The notes beneath the pieces are model-generated. The model had not been told where the DNA came from. It worked only from the letters and a program-made list of their open reading frames with translations, and ran no database searches. This document shows, one piece after another, positions 1 to 6,475 of a stretch of 6,996 nt of DNA (position 1 is its first letter; each line of letters starts with the position of its first letter). A program made the position numbers and the translations under genes. The DNA is from an uncultured Paracoccaceae bacterium (lineage in GTDB: Bacteria > Pseudomonadota > Alphaproteobacteria > Rhodobacterales > Rhodobacteraceae), in the NCBI GenBank assembly GCA_913054485.1, contig CAJXHQ010000161.1, positions 1-6,996 on the forward strand, written 5' to 3'.

Positions 1-771
1 GGGGCGGCGCGGGACTTCCTGCTGGGGGTGCGCTTTGTGGATGGCACCGGCGCTGTGGTGAAAAACGGCGGCCGGGTGATGAAGAATGTCACTGGCTATG
101 ACCTGGTGAAGCTGATGGCCGGGGCTCATGGCACGCTGGGGGTGTTAAGCGAGGTGTCGCTGAAAGTACTGCCCGCGCCGGAATGCACCGCTGTGGTCCT
201 GATAAACGATCTGACGGATGCGCAGGCTGTTGCGGCGATGTCGGCGGCACTGGGGTCGCCATTCGAGATTGCCGGCGCGGCGCATACACCCTCGGGGCTG
301 GACCAGCATCCGGTGACAATGCTTCGGCTGGAAGGGTTTGAGGCCTCAGTCGCTTACCGGGCCGGCGCGTTGCAGAAATTGCTGGCGGGGTTTGGCGGGA
401 GTGTTGTGGAGACAGAGCCGGAGCGGACAACGGCGGGCTGGTCCTGGGTGCGGGATGCGCAGAACTTGCATGGGCGTGAAGGCAATGTTTGGCGGATCTC
501 TGTGAAACCTTCGGATGCAGCCGGGCTGGTGCGGCGGCTGGAGCCGGAGAGCGCACTCTATGATTGGGGCGGCGGGCTGGTCTGGGTGCTGATGCCCTGC
601 AATCGGGATGTGCGGGTTATGATGGAAGGCACGCCTGGCCATGCAACTCTGGTGCGCGGCACCGGGTTTCCGCGTTTCCATCCGCAACCTGCGCCGCTGG
701 AGGCGATCAGCGCCGGGCTGCGCCGGAAGTTCGATCCGCGCGGGATCCTGAACGCGGGGCTGATGGGATGA
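1..771 (+). CDS. glcE: Glycolate oxidase FAD-binding subunit GlcE, 3' part (left edge truncates it)
   Basis: This is the C-terminal 256 residues of GlcE, a subunit of the GlcDEF complex that oxidises glycolate to glyoxylate and passes electrons to the respiratory chain. The frame is open from base 1, so the true start lies outside the window; the GTG at 28 is internal. Residues 28-41 (KNVTGYDLVKLMAG) and the following GTLGVLSEVSLKVLP match the end of the FAD-binding (PCMH-type) domain of E. coli GlcE, which I recall as MKNVAGYDVSRLMAG. Further family matches are YDWGGG at 187-192, a GHAT segment, and the C-terminal FDPRGILNAGLMG at 244-256. About 110-120 N-terminal residues are missing. The stop at 769-771 is followed by 153 bp before glcF, wider than expected for adjacent operon genes. 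Assignment is firm; a related FAD-linked oxidase is less likely given glcF next door. Confidence 0.93.
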   Translation, partial: GAARDFLLGVRFVDGTGAVVKNGGRVMKNVTGYDLVKLMAGAHGTLGVLSEVSLKVLPAPECTAVVLINDLTDAQAVAAMSAALGSPFEIAGAAHTPSGLDQHPVTMLRLEGFEASVAYRAGALQKLLAGFGGSVVETEPERTTAGWSWVRDAQNLHGREGNVWRISVKPSDAAGLVRRLEPESALYDWGGGLVWVLMPCNRDVRVMMEGTPGHATLVRGTGFPRFHPQPAPLEAISAGLRRKFDPRGILNAGLMG

Positions 772-804
772 CCGGGCAAGAAGCTGCCATGGTGCAAGGT
801 AGGG

Positions 805-842
805 GGCCGGAGGGTGCCGGGGAGGAAAGGCACCCCCTGGCC
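805..842 (+). repeat. Hairpin in the glcE-glcF gap, flanked by 8-bp direct repeats
   Basis: An inner perfect stem GGGTGCC (812-818) / GGCACCC (829-835) has a 10-base loop. It continues, after one A-C mismatch (811/836), into six more pairs (805-810 with 837-842, one of them G-U). No T-run follows, so this is not a standard intrinsic terminator. The 8-mer TGGTGCAA occurs on both sides, at 790-797 and 849-856. It may modulate glcF expression by attenuation, RNA processing or stabilisation of the upstream message, or it may be a remnant of a small inserted element. The function is inference. Confidence 0.6.
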
Positions 843-924
843 GGCGCCTGGTGCAATTCCCTTAGGTCCGGTGTGATCACCCCGACGTTCAAACAGACGC
901 GTTCACAGCTGCCTGGATAGTTAC

Positions 925-2241
925 ATGCAAACCACATTCACAGAAGACCAGTTGAAAGATCCCGGGCTGCAGCGCGCCAATGAAATCCTGCGCTCCTGCG
1001 TTCATTGCGGGTTCTGCACCGCCACATGCCCCACCTACCAGGTGCTGGGCGATGAGCTGGATTCCCCGCGCGGCCGCATCTACCTGATCAAGGACATGCT
1101 GGAGAACGAGCGGGTGCCGGACGCCAAAACAGTAAAGCATATCGACCGGTGCCTCAGCTGCCTTGCTTGCATGACGACCTGCCCCTCGGGGGTGCACTAT
1201 ATGCATCTGGTGGATCATGCCCGCGCCTATATCGAGGCGCGCTACCAGCGGCCACTGGGTGAGCGGCTTCTCCGCTGGCTGCTGGCACGGATCCTGCCCT
1301 ATCCGGGGCGGTTCCGGCTTGCGCTTCTGGGGGCGAAACTGGCCCGCCCCGTTGCCGGGATGATACCGGACCCGCGGCTGAAGGCGATGCTGGAGATGGC
1401 GCCTAAGGAGATTCCGCCGGTCAGCCGCAATGATGATCCCCAGACATTTGCGCCGCAGGGCAGCCGCCTCAAACGGGTCGCCTTGATGACGGGCTGCGCG
1501 CAAAAGGCGCTGAACACGGATATCAATGATGCCACCATCCGGCTGCTGACACGGCTCGGCTGCGAGGTGGTGGTGGCCGAAGGCGCGGGCTGCTGCGGGG
1601 CGCTGACCCATCACATGGGGCGCGAGGAGGAAAGCCACGCGGCGGCAGCAAAGAACATCCGCGCCTGGACAGCAGAAATCAACGGACAGGGGCTCGATGC
1701 AATTGTCATCAATACATCGGGCTGCGGCACGACTGTAAAAGACTACGGCTACATGTTCCGCAATGAACCGCTGGCGGCAGAGGCCGCGGGGGTGGCCGAG
1801 CGGGCGATGGATATCTCGGAACTGCTGATGCAGCTGGAGCTGCCAGACGGCGGGGATAAGGGCCTCACGGTAGCCTATCACGCGGCCTGCTCGTTGCAGC
1901 ACGGGCAGCAGATCAAGACGCATCCCAAGACCCTGCTGAAACGGGCAGGGTTCACCGTGGCCGAGCCTGCCGACAGCCATCTCTGCTGCGGATCCGCGGG
2001 TACCTACAACCTGATGCAGCCGGAGATCTCGAAGGAATTGAAGGCGCGCAAGGTGGCTACTCTGGAGGCAAAGCAGCCGGATCTGATCGCGGCCGGCAAT
2101 ATCGGCTGCATGATGCAGATCGGCTCCGGTACGGACCTGCCGGTGGTGCACACGGTGGAGCTGCTCGACTGGGCCACGGGCGGACCGAGGCCGCCGTCGC
2201 TGATGCGCAACGGAGTGCCGGCGGTGCCGCGGCTGCGCTGA
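925..2241 (+). CDS. glcF: Glycolate oxidase iron-sulfur subunit GlcF
   Basis: This 438-residue protein is the electron-transfer subunit of the glycolate oxidase complex, expected at the cytoplasmic membrane with GlcD and GlcE. Two ferredoxin-like 4Fe-4S motifs are intact: Cys25-28-31-35 (CVHCGFCTATCP) and Cys76-79-82-86 (CLSCLACMTTCP). Two cysteine-rich CCG domains follow, with CCG at 223-225 and 354-356; Cys191 (TGCAQ) and Cys267 (SGCG) are candidate extra ligands. The N-terminal segment VHCGFCTATCPTYQ, followed by GDELDSPRGRIYLIK, is nearly identical to E. coli GlcF as I recall it (about 407 residues). The protein is some 30 residues longer, partly through a basic, proline-rich tail (PRPPSLMRNG) that may be lineage specific. 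The ATG at 925 gives the family N-terminus MQTTFTEDQL, and an in-frame TGA at 874 limits extension. The ribosome site is poor (GGAT near 914), suggesting dependence on upstream translation or leaderless-like initiation. Confidence 0.96.
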   Translation: MQTTFTEDQLKDPGLQRANEILRSCVHCGFCTATCPTYQVLGDELDSPRGRIYLIKDMLENERVPDAKTVKHIDRCLSCLACMTTCPSGVHYMHLVDHARAYIEARYQRPLGERLLRWLLARILPYPGRFRLALLGAKLARPVAGMIPDPRLKAMLEMAPKEIPPVSRNDDPQTFAPQGSRLKRVALMTGCAQKALNTDINDATIRLLTRLGCEVVVAEGAGCCGALTHHMGREEESHAAAAKNIRAWTAEINGQGLDAIVINTSGCGTTVKDYGYMFRNEPLAAEAAGVAERAMDISELLMQLELPDGGDKGLTVAYHAACSLQHGQQIKTHPKTLLKRAGFTVAEPADSHLCCGSAGTYNLMQPEISKELKARKVATLEAKQPDLIAAGNIGCMMQIGSGTDLPVVHTVELLDWATGGPRPPSLMRNGVPAVPRLR

Positions 2242-2328
2242 GGCCGCTCTGGCCATTTACCTTGCATTTGCCCTATTTTCGCCCAAGCGCGGCGCTAGGC
2301 ATGGCGGGCAGCGCGGATGGAGGCAGGT

Positions 2329-3138
2329 GTGATCAGTCGGGTACTTTTGGTTTTGGCTCTGATATGGCCCCTGGCGGCCCCGGCGCAGGACAGCCGCTTG
2401 CAAAGCCTGGAAACCACCAATGACGGCCGCCAGTGGGAAGCTGTCGGGCGGCTCGATATGAACGGCTCGGGCTTTTGCACCGGTGCGCTGATCGGGCCGG
2501 ATCTGGTGCTGACGGCGGCGCATTGCCTTTTTGACAGCGATACCCGCGCGCCGCTGGATCCTCAAAGCATTGAATTCCTGGCCGGCTGGCGCAACGGGCG
2601 GGCCTCGGCCTACCGGGCGGTGCGCCGGACGGTGGTGCATCCCGGCTATATCTACGACGGCGAGGTCTCCGCCCGCCGGGTGCGCAATGACATCGCGCTG
2701 CTGCAGTTGCAGCGGCCGATCCGCAATACCACGGTGACGCCTTTCCCGACCGACAAGCGCCCCCATCGCGGCGACCGGATCGGCGTGGTGTCTTATGCGC
2801 AGAACCGTTCCGAGGCGCCTAGCCTGCAGGATGTCTGCGCGGTGAAATCCCGCCAGGAAGGCGTGTTGGTGATGAGCTGCGAAGTGGATTTCGGATCCTC
2901 GGGCGCGCCGGTGTTCTCCTTCGAAAGCGGCGAGCCGCGGATTGTCTCGGTGGTTTCTGCAAAGGCGGAGGTAGAGGGCACTCCGGTATCGCTCGGCTCT
3001 GCCCTGGCGGAAGAACTGGACCTGTTGCAGGCGCAACTGATGCGCGTTCCCTCGGGCGCCCGTCTGCCGCCCGGTGTCGGCCGGGTGCAGGCGGGGGAAC
3101 GTACGGACGCAGGCGGCGCGAAATTCATCCGGAACTGA
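2329..3138 (+). CDS. Secreted trypsin-like (S1/V8-type) serine protease
   Basis: This is a predicted exported endopeptidase of 269 residues. Residues 1-19 form a signal peptide: a short basic start (ISR), a hydrophobic core VLLVLALIWPLAA, and an A-P-A cleavage site before Gln20. The chymotrypsin-fold triad is complete: His65 in LTAAHC, Asp121 in NDIALLQL, and Ser191 in GSSGAP, where the common GDSGGP motif is altered but the catalytic Ser is kept. Cys50/Cys66 and Cys170/Cys184 are placed for two disulfides, which fits a periplasmic or secreted protein. I chose the GTG at 2329 because GGAGG (2319-2323) sits five bases upstream and the signal peptide then starts cleanly. An in-frame ATG at 2317 overlaps that site, lacks its own and would add four residues. 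Substrate unknown; lack of the Asp before Ser191 argues against assuming trypsin-like specificity. It lies 87 bp after glcF; no clear promoter was seen in the gap. Confidence 0.88.
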   Translation: MISRVLLVLALIWPLAAPAQDSRLQSLETTNDGRQWEAVGRLDMNGSGFCTGALIGPDLVLTAAHCLFDSDTRAPLDPQSIEFLAGWRNGRASAYRAVRRTVVHPGYIYDGEVSARRVRNDIALLQLQRPIRNTTVTPFPTDKRPHRGDRIGVVSYAQNRSEAPSLQDVCAVKSRQEGVLVMSCEVDFGSSGAPVFSFESGEPRIVSVVSAKAEVEGTPVSLGSALAEELDLLQAQLMRVPSGARLPPGVGRVQAGERTDAGGAKFIRN

Positions 3139-3162
3139 GCTAGCGGAATTTTTCCCGGCCGG

Positions 3163-3193
3163 CTTGAACCGGCAATTTCCATCCTTATGTCAG
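3163..3193 (+). promoter_or_regulatory. Heat-shock (RpoH/sigma-32) promoter for hsp20
   Basis: CTTGAA (3163-3168) is the -35 element. Seventeen bases after CTTG comes CTTATGTCAG (3184-3193), which fits the alphaproteobacterial RpoH -10 pattern CYTATNTNNG with its typical 17-18 base spacing from CTTG. Transcription would start near 3197-3200, giving a leader of about 90 nt before hsp20. The -35 lies in the loop of an inverted repeat, GCCGG (3158-3162) / CCGGC (3169-3173). That repeat could also act as a weak transcript end for the protease gene. Confidence 0.72.
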
Positions 3194-3199
3194 TCTTGT

Positions 3200-3288
3200 C
3201 CGGGCCGCCCATAGCGGGGTCCGGCGCAACAGATGCCTGTCCGTACCGGAGGGCAACCTCATGAAATCGCTCTGAAAGAGGATGACAC
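3200..3288 (+). promoter_or_regulatory. ROSE-like RNA thermometer in the hsp20 5' leader
   Basis: Four consecutive hairpins can be drawn by hand. I: CCGG/CCGG with inner CCGC/GCGG (3200-3224). II: ACAG/CTGT (3229-3240). III: GAGG-GCAA-CCTC with a GNRA tetraloop (3249-3260). IV: 3267-3283, where TCGCTCT pairs with AGAGGAT across a GAA loop and covers the hsp20 ribosome site GAGGA (3278-3282). Hairpin IV contains TCGCT, matching the conserved U(U/C)GCU of ROSE thermometers, placed so that G3269 faces G3281 of the ribosome site, the G-G mismatch known from ROSE. Established knowledge: ROSE elements repress small heat-shock genes in rhizobia and other proteobacteria by masking the ribosome site until heat melts it. 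Assignment here is inference from motif, position and gene; no folding calculation was run. Confidence 0.68.
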
Positions 3289-3753
3289 ATGCGTAGTTTT
3301 GATTTTGCCCCGCTGCACCGGGCTTCCATCGGTTTTGACCAGATCGCAGACCTGATGGACCGTGTCATGACAACCGAGGCCCCGCAGCCTAGCTACCCGC
3401 CCTACAACATCGAAAAGACCGCCGAGGATGCCTATCGCATCTCTATTGCTGTGGCCGGTTTCTCGGACGCGGACCTGAGTGTCGAAGTGAAGGAAAATGC
3501 TCTCGTGGTTGCTGCGAAGAAGGCAGATGACGGCGCGGATAAATCCTATCTGCACCGCGGTATCGCCACCCGCGCCTTCGAGCGCCGCTTCACCCTGGCT
3601 GACCACGTGCGGGTCACCGGCGCCAGCCATGAAAACGGCATGCTGCATATCGATTTGCAGCGCGAGATTCCCGAAGCGCTGAAGCCGCGCCGGATCGAGA
3701 TCGCCGGTGCCGCCCCCAAGGCCGCCATGGTGGACGCCAAACCGGTGAACTGA
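3289..3753 (+). CDS. Small heat-shock protein, Hsp20/alpha-crystallin family (IbpA-like)
   Basis: This 154-residue ATP-independent holdase is expected to bind unfolding proteins in the cytoplasm and hand them to DnaK/ClpB. The N-terminus MRSFDFAPLHRASIGFDQ closely parallels E. coli IbpA/IbpB as I recall them (MRNFDLSPLYRSAIGFD). The alpha-crystallin domain spans about residues 37-138, with PPYNIE at 37-42, AVAGF at 54-58, the segment YLHRGIATRAFERRF at 87-101, and NGMLHIDL at 116-123. The C-terminal I-x-I oligomerisation motif is Ile136-Glu-Ile138, followed by an Ala/Pro-rich tail of 16 residues. Length is normal for the family. The ATG at 3289 has GAGGA (3278-3282) six bases upstream. It is transcribed alone: its own RpoH-type promoter and thermometer-like leader lie upstream and a strong terminator downstream. 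It resembles the class A (IbpA-type) rhizobial Hsps; the symbol is left blank because several paralogues usually exist. Confidence 0.95.
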   Translation: MRSFDFAPLHRASIGFDQIADLMDRVMTTEAPQPSYPPYNIEKTAEDAYRISIAVAGFSDADLSVEVKENALVVAAKKADDGADKSYLHRGIATRAFERRFTLADHVRVTGASHENGMLHIDLQREIPEALKPRRIEIAGAAPKAAMVDAKPVN

Positions 3754-3805
3754 CCTTTCACAGGATGATCCGGGCTGTATCTCCTCCCTTACAGCCTGGC
3801 TCCAG

Positions 3806-3839
3806 CCCCCTCGGACAGCCTCCGAGGGGGTTTGTTTTT
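3806..3839 (+). terminator. Intrinsic terminator of hsp20
   Basis: A perfect 9-bp stem CCCCCTCGG (3806-3814) / CCGAGGGGG (3822-3830) with a 7-base loop is followed directly by TTTGTTTTT (3831-3839). This is a textbook Rho-independent terminator on the plus strand, 52 bases after the hsp20 stop. Confidence 0.95.
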
Positions 3840-3933
3840 GCGCACGGCACTTGATTGAAGCATCCAACGCAGGACAGGCAAAGGCAGAGGATCTTCTGCG
3901 GCGAGATACGTAGGTTCGCAGCCGTGCGTGTGT

Positions 3934-3967
3934 GGGCATCCGGATGCCAGCGGCAGGGGGCATCCGG
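3934..3967. repeat. GGGCATCCGG direct repeat with nested inverted repeats between convergent genes
   Basis: GGGCATCCGG occurs at 3934-3943 and again at 3958-3967. The first copy is part of a perfect 14-bp palindrome (3935-3948). CCGGATGCC (3940-3948) also pairs perfectly with GGCATCCGG (3959-3967) across a 10-base loop, so two mutually exclusive folds exist. The unit lies 26 bases beyond the stop of the minus-strand vWA gene and could act as its transcript end, though no T-run follows on either strand. A REP-like repeat is the other possibility. Confidence 0.55.
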
Positions 3968-3993
3968 TGGTCTGCGCCCCCCCCTGCCAGTCC

Positions 3994-5886
3994 TCAGCGG
4001 CTGAGGCTCTCCGCCAGCCGCATCAGCTGCACCGCCTGGCTGCGGTAACCGAAAGCATCCTCGCCCCGCGCGCCATTGGCCAGCGCGATGGCATCGGCAT
4101 AAGACCAATCCCCGAGATAGGGGCTGCCTTGCAGCAGCTGGCCGAACCCAGCTATGGCGGCCGCGAACTGTGCCTCGGCGGTGAAGGTCCCACCAGGCAG
4201 GATCGGGGTTTCGATCAGCTGGCTGGCGTCTTCACCCGGTGCCTTGTAGCGCAGGCGCAGGAAGCCCAGCTCATCGCTCTCTGCCGCGGCGGCCTCAGGC
4301 TGGTAGCGCAGCGGGTCGGTCAGCCGGGCCGGGCTGCCCACAGGCGTGATCTCATAAAGCGCCGTTACCGAATGGCCCGCGCCGATCTCGCCTGCGTCGA
4401 CCTTGTCGTTGTTGAAATCCTCGCGCTTCAGCGCGCGGGTCTCATAGCCGATCAGCCGGTATTCAGCCACTTGGGCCGGGTTGAATTCGACCTGGATCTT
4501 CACGTCATTGGCAATCGGGAAGAGCGCGCCGCCAAGCTGGTCCACCAGCGATTTCTGCGCCTCGGCCAGCGTGTCGATGTAAGCAGCATGGCCATTGCCG
4601 GCCTGCGCCAACGCCTGCATGGCCGCATCATCCAGATTGCCGCGCCCGAAACCCAGCACCGACAGGTAAGTGCCGCTGTCGCGTTTCTCGGCGATGAAAT
4701 CTTCCAGTGCTTCCGGGTCGTGGATGCCGACGTTGAAATCCCCATCAGTGGCGAGGATCACGCGGGTCAGATCGCCCTCTTCAGCCATGGCCGCCGCAGT
4801 GGCATAGGCCTGCTGCAAGCCTGCCTGCCCAGCGGTGGATCCGCCGGCGTCCAGCCGCTCCAGCGCGGCAAAGATTTTCTCGCGTTCGGCCGCAGCGGTT
4901 GGTTCCAGCACTTCGCCGGCAGAGCCTGCATAGGCCACAATGGCAACTTGATCCTCAGGCTCCAGCTGGCCGAGAAGAAGGCGGAAGCTCTGCTTCAGAA
5001 GCGGCAGCTTATCCGTCTGGTTCATGCTGCCGGAGGTGTCGATCAGGAACACAAGGTTCAGCGGCGGGCGGGCCTGCAGCACCGGTTTCTCCCCCTGCAG
5101 CGCAATATGAACAAGCTGCGTGCCGGGGTTCCAGGGCGTCTGCCCCACAGCCGCCGCGACAGAGAAGGGCGTATCGCCTTCAGGGGCGGCATAGTCATAG
5201 GGGAAATAATTGATCAATTCCTCCGCCCTTACCTGTTCGGCACGGGGCAGCCGCCCGGCTTCCAGCGTGGAGCGGACAATGGCGTAGGAGGCCGTATCCA
5301 CGTCGATGGAGAAGGTGGAGACCGGTTCTTCGGCGGTCACTTTCAGCGGGTTGGGTTCGGCCTCGGGGAAGGTTTCCGCATCCGCTTCGGGCTGGACAGG
5401 GAAAGGCAGGGTCATGCCGCCCTCGGGCGCAGTCATTCGTTTGGAGAGTTGCGGGGCAGGCTGGGGGGCGGCGAATTCCACCAGCGGTTCCGCGGCCATA
5501 TCAGCCATCGGCATGGCCTCGCTGCGGACGGCCTCCATTGTGATAGTTTCTTCCGCGGCGGCGATCTCTGCCTCCTGGAGGCCGGGCAGCGGGGTGTCCA
5601 GCCGGATAGCAGGCAGGTAGGCAACGATGCCCACGGCAACGATGGCGGTGGTTGCGGTAAGTGCCTGTCGCGGGGTCAGGGCTTTGATCATGGAAAGTAC
5701 TCCTCTGAAGCGGGCCTGTGTCTGGCTGTCAGAGGTGGAACGCATGGGCTTTGCGGTTTCTTGGCGGGCGGCGAAGTTTTTTTCCGCAAGCGCGATGTTT
5801 TCCGCCCGGCGGGCCGCATCCGGCGCGGGGGTCGCTGTGTCCAGCGTGGCTTTGAGGTCGTCGAGATCGTCAAAGGGGCCGCTCAT
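3994..5886 (-). CDS. Membrane-anchored von Willebrand factor A protein, YfbK-like, partner of the ECF sigma factor
   Basis: This 630-residue protein has several parts. Residues 1-72 are polar and charged (FDDLDDLKATL) and probably cytoplasmic. About 73-93 is one transmembrane helix (ALTATTAIVAVGIVAYLPAI) preceded by Arg/Lys, predicting a periplasmic C-terminus. About 100-185 is a Pro/Glu/Ala-rich linker. About 188-235 matches the vWF_A-type N-terminal module (TFSIDVDTASYAIVRSTLEAG). About 275-450 is the vWA domain, with an intact metal-binding MIDAS: Asp283-Ser285-Ser287 in DTSGSM, Thr351 in GGST, Asp381 in TDGD. The remainder matches the DUF3520-type C-terminus of YfbK homologues. Metal-dependent protein binding is expected; the ligand is unknown. 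Its ATG overlaps the sigma stop (ATGA, 5883-5886) and AGGAGG (5894-5899) lies seven bases upstream, so translation is coupled. The short cytoplasmic N-terminus could bind the sigma factor like an anti-sigma domain, but no canonical anti-sigma motif is visible. Unlike E. coli YfbK it has no lipobox. Confidence 0.9.
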   Translation of the reverse strand: MSGPFDDLDDLKATLDTATPAPDAARRAENIALAEKNFAARQETAKPMRSTSDSQTQARFRGVLSMIKALTPRQALTATTAIVAVGIVAYLPAIRLDTPLPGLQEAEIAAAEETITMEAVRSEAMPMADMAAEPLVEFAAPQPAPQLSKRMTAPEGGMTLPFPVQPEADAETFPEAEPNPLKVTAEEPVSTFSIDVDTASYAIVRSTLEAGRLPRAEQVRAEELINYFPYDYAAPEGDTPFSVAAAVGQTPWNPGTQLVHIALQGEKPVLQARPPLNLVFLIDTSGSMNQTDKLPLLKQSFRLLLGQLEPEDQVAIVAYAGSAGEVLEPTAAAEREKIFAALERLDAGGSTAGQAGLQQAYATAAAMAEEGDLTRVILATDGDFNVGIHDPEALEDFIAEKRDSGTYLSVLGFGRGNLDDAAMQALAQAGNGHAAYIDTLAEAQKSLVDQLGGALFPIANDVKIQVEFNPAQVAEYRLIGYETRALKREDFNNDKVDAGEIGAGHSVTALYEITPVGSPARLTDPLRYQPEAAAAESDELGFLRLRYKAPGEDASQLIETPILPGGTFTAEAQFAAAIAGFGQLLQGSPYLGDWSYADAIALANGARGEDAFGYRSQAVQLMRLAESLSR

Positions 5887-6425
5887 GATGCGTCCTCCTG
5901 TTCTTTCAGGGCGCGCAGGCGTTTTTTGGCTTCCGAGACCCGCCAGGCAATGGTGCCGGGGGAAACCCCGAGGATTTCCGCGGTATCAGCTTGCGAGACA
6001 TCATCCAGCACCAGCGCCAGCGTGTCGCGCAGATCATCATTCAGCGCCGCCATCGCCCGCATCAGCCAATCGGTCTGGCTGCGGGCCTCAGCCATCTCCG
6101 CCTGCCGCGAAACCTCCCAGTCGCCCCAGCCATCGGCGGCTTTGGTATGCGTGGCGGCGCGGCGGCGGCGGTCGTGGGCGGCATTCACCACCACGCGGTA
6201 AAGCCAGGTGGTGAACCGCGCCTGCGGCTCAAATCGCGCAAGTTTGGCGGGCAGGGCGGCGCAGATGTCCTGTGTCAGGTCTTCGGCTTCGGCGCGCTGG
6301 CCGGTGAGGCGGAAGGCGAGGGCAAAAACCCGGTCATAATGGCGCGTCAGAAGCGCCGAAAACGCCTCTGTATCGCCATTTGCCGCTGCCGCGGCGAGGT
6401 CCTGATCATCCACTGCCTTACGCAT
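5883..6425 (-). CDS. RNA polymerase sigma factor, ECF (sigma-70 group 4) family
   Basis: This 180-residue protein has the two-domain ECF architecture. Region 2 covers about residues 18-89: AFSALLTRHYDRVFALAFRLTG, then AEDLTQDI (the EDL.Q signature) and FTTWLYRVVVNAAHDRRRR, the segment for -10 recognition and core binding. Region 4 covers about 121-172: a helix-turn-helix SQADTAEILGVSPGTIAWRV that would read the -35, then KKRLR. I chose ATG at 6425 because AAGG lies five bases upstream on the minus strand and the family N-terminus begins about here. An in-frame GTG at 6539 would add 38 residues unlike any ECF domain and would put the inverted repeat at 6476-6498 inside the gene. It is the first gene of a two-gene operon with the vWA protein, which suggests a membrane-regulated sigma factor. 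Its regulon and promoter are not visible here. Sigma-70 family assignment is firm, subgroup not. Confidence 0.93.
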   Translation of the reverse strand: MRKAVDDQDLAAAAANGDTEAFSALLTRHYDRVFALAFRLTGQRAEAEDLTQDICAALPAKLARFEPQARFTTWLYRVVVNAAHDRRRRAATHTKAADGWGDWEVSRQAEMAEARSQTDWLMRAMAALNDDLRDTLALVLDDVSQADTAEILGVSPGTIAWRVSEAKKRLRALKEQEDAS

Positions 6426-6475
6426 ACTGACCTTGTAACGCAGCCCGGCAGGGGTTTCTTGGGCGAATGTGAAAT

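Noticed and set aside
889..2256. Long open minus-strand frame (455 codons) over glcF
   Set aside because: It is antisense to a gene with clear Fe-S motifs, has His/Arg/Gln-rich noise composition and no recognisable domain. It is a mirror effect of GC-rich codon use.
2261..2300. Promoter upstream of the protease (TTGCAT at 2262-2267, CTATTT at 2273-2278)
   Set aside because: The two elements are not spaced for one another, and no acceptable -10 lies 16-18 bases after TTGCAT.
2257..3036. 259-codon minus-strand frame over the protease gene
   Set aside because: It is antisense to a gene with signal peptide, catalytic triad and paired cysteines; Arg/His/Gln-rich with no family.
3928..6201. 757-codon plus-strand frame opposite the vWA and sigma genes
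   Set aside because: Both minus-strand genes show complete domains, ribosome sites and an ATGA overlap. The plus frame has no domain and is low in plausible motifs.
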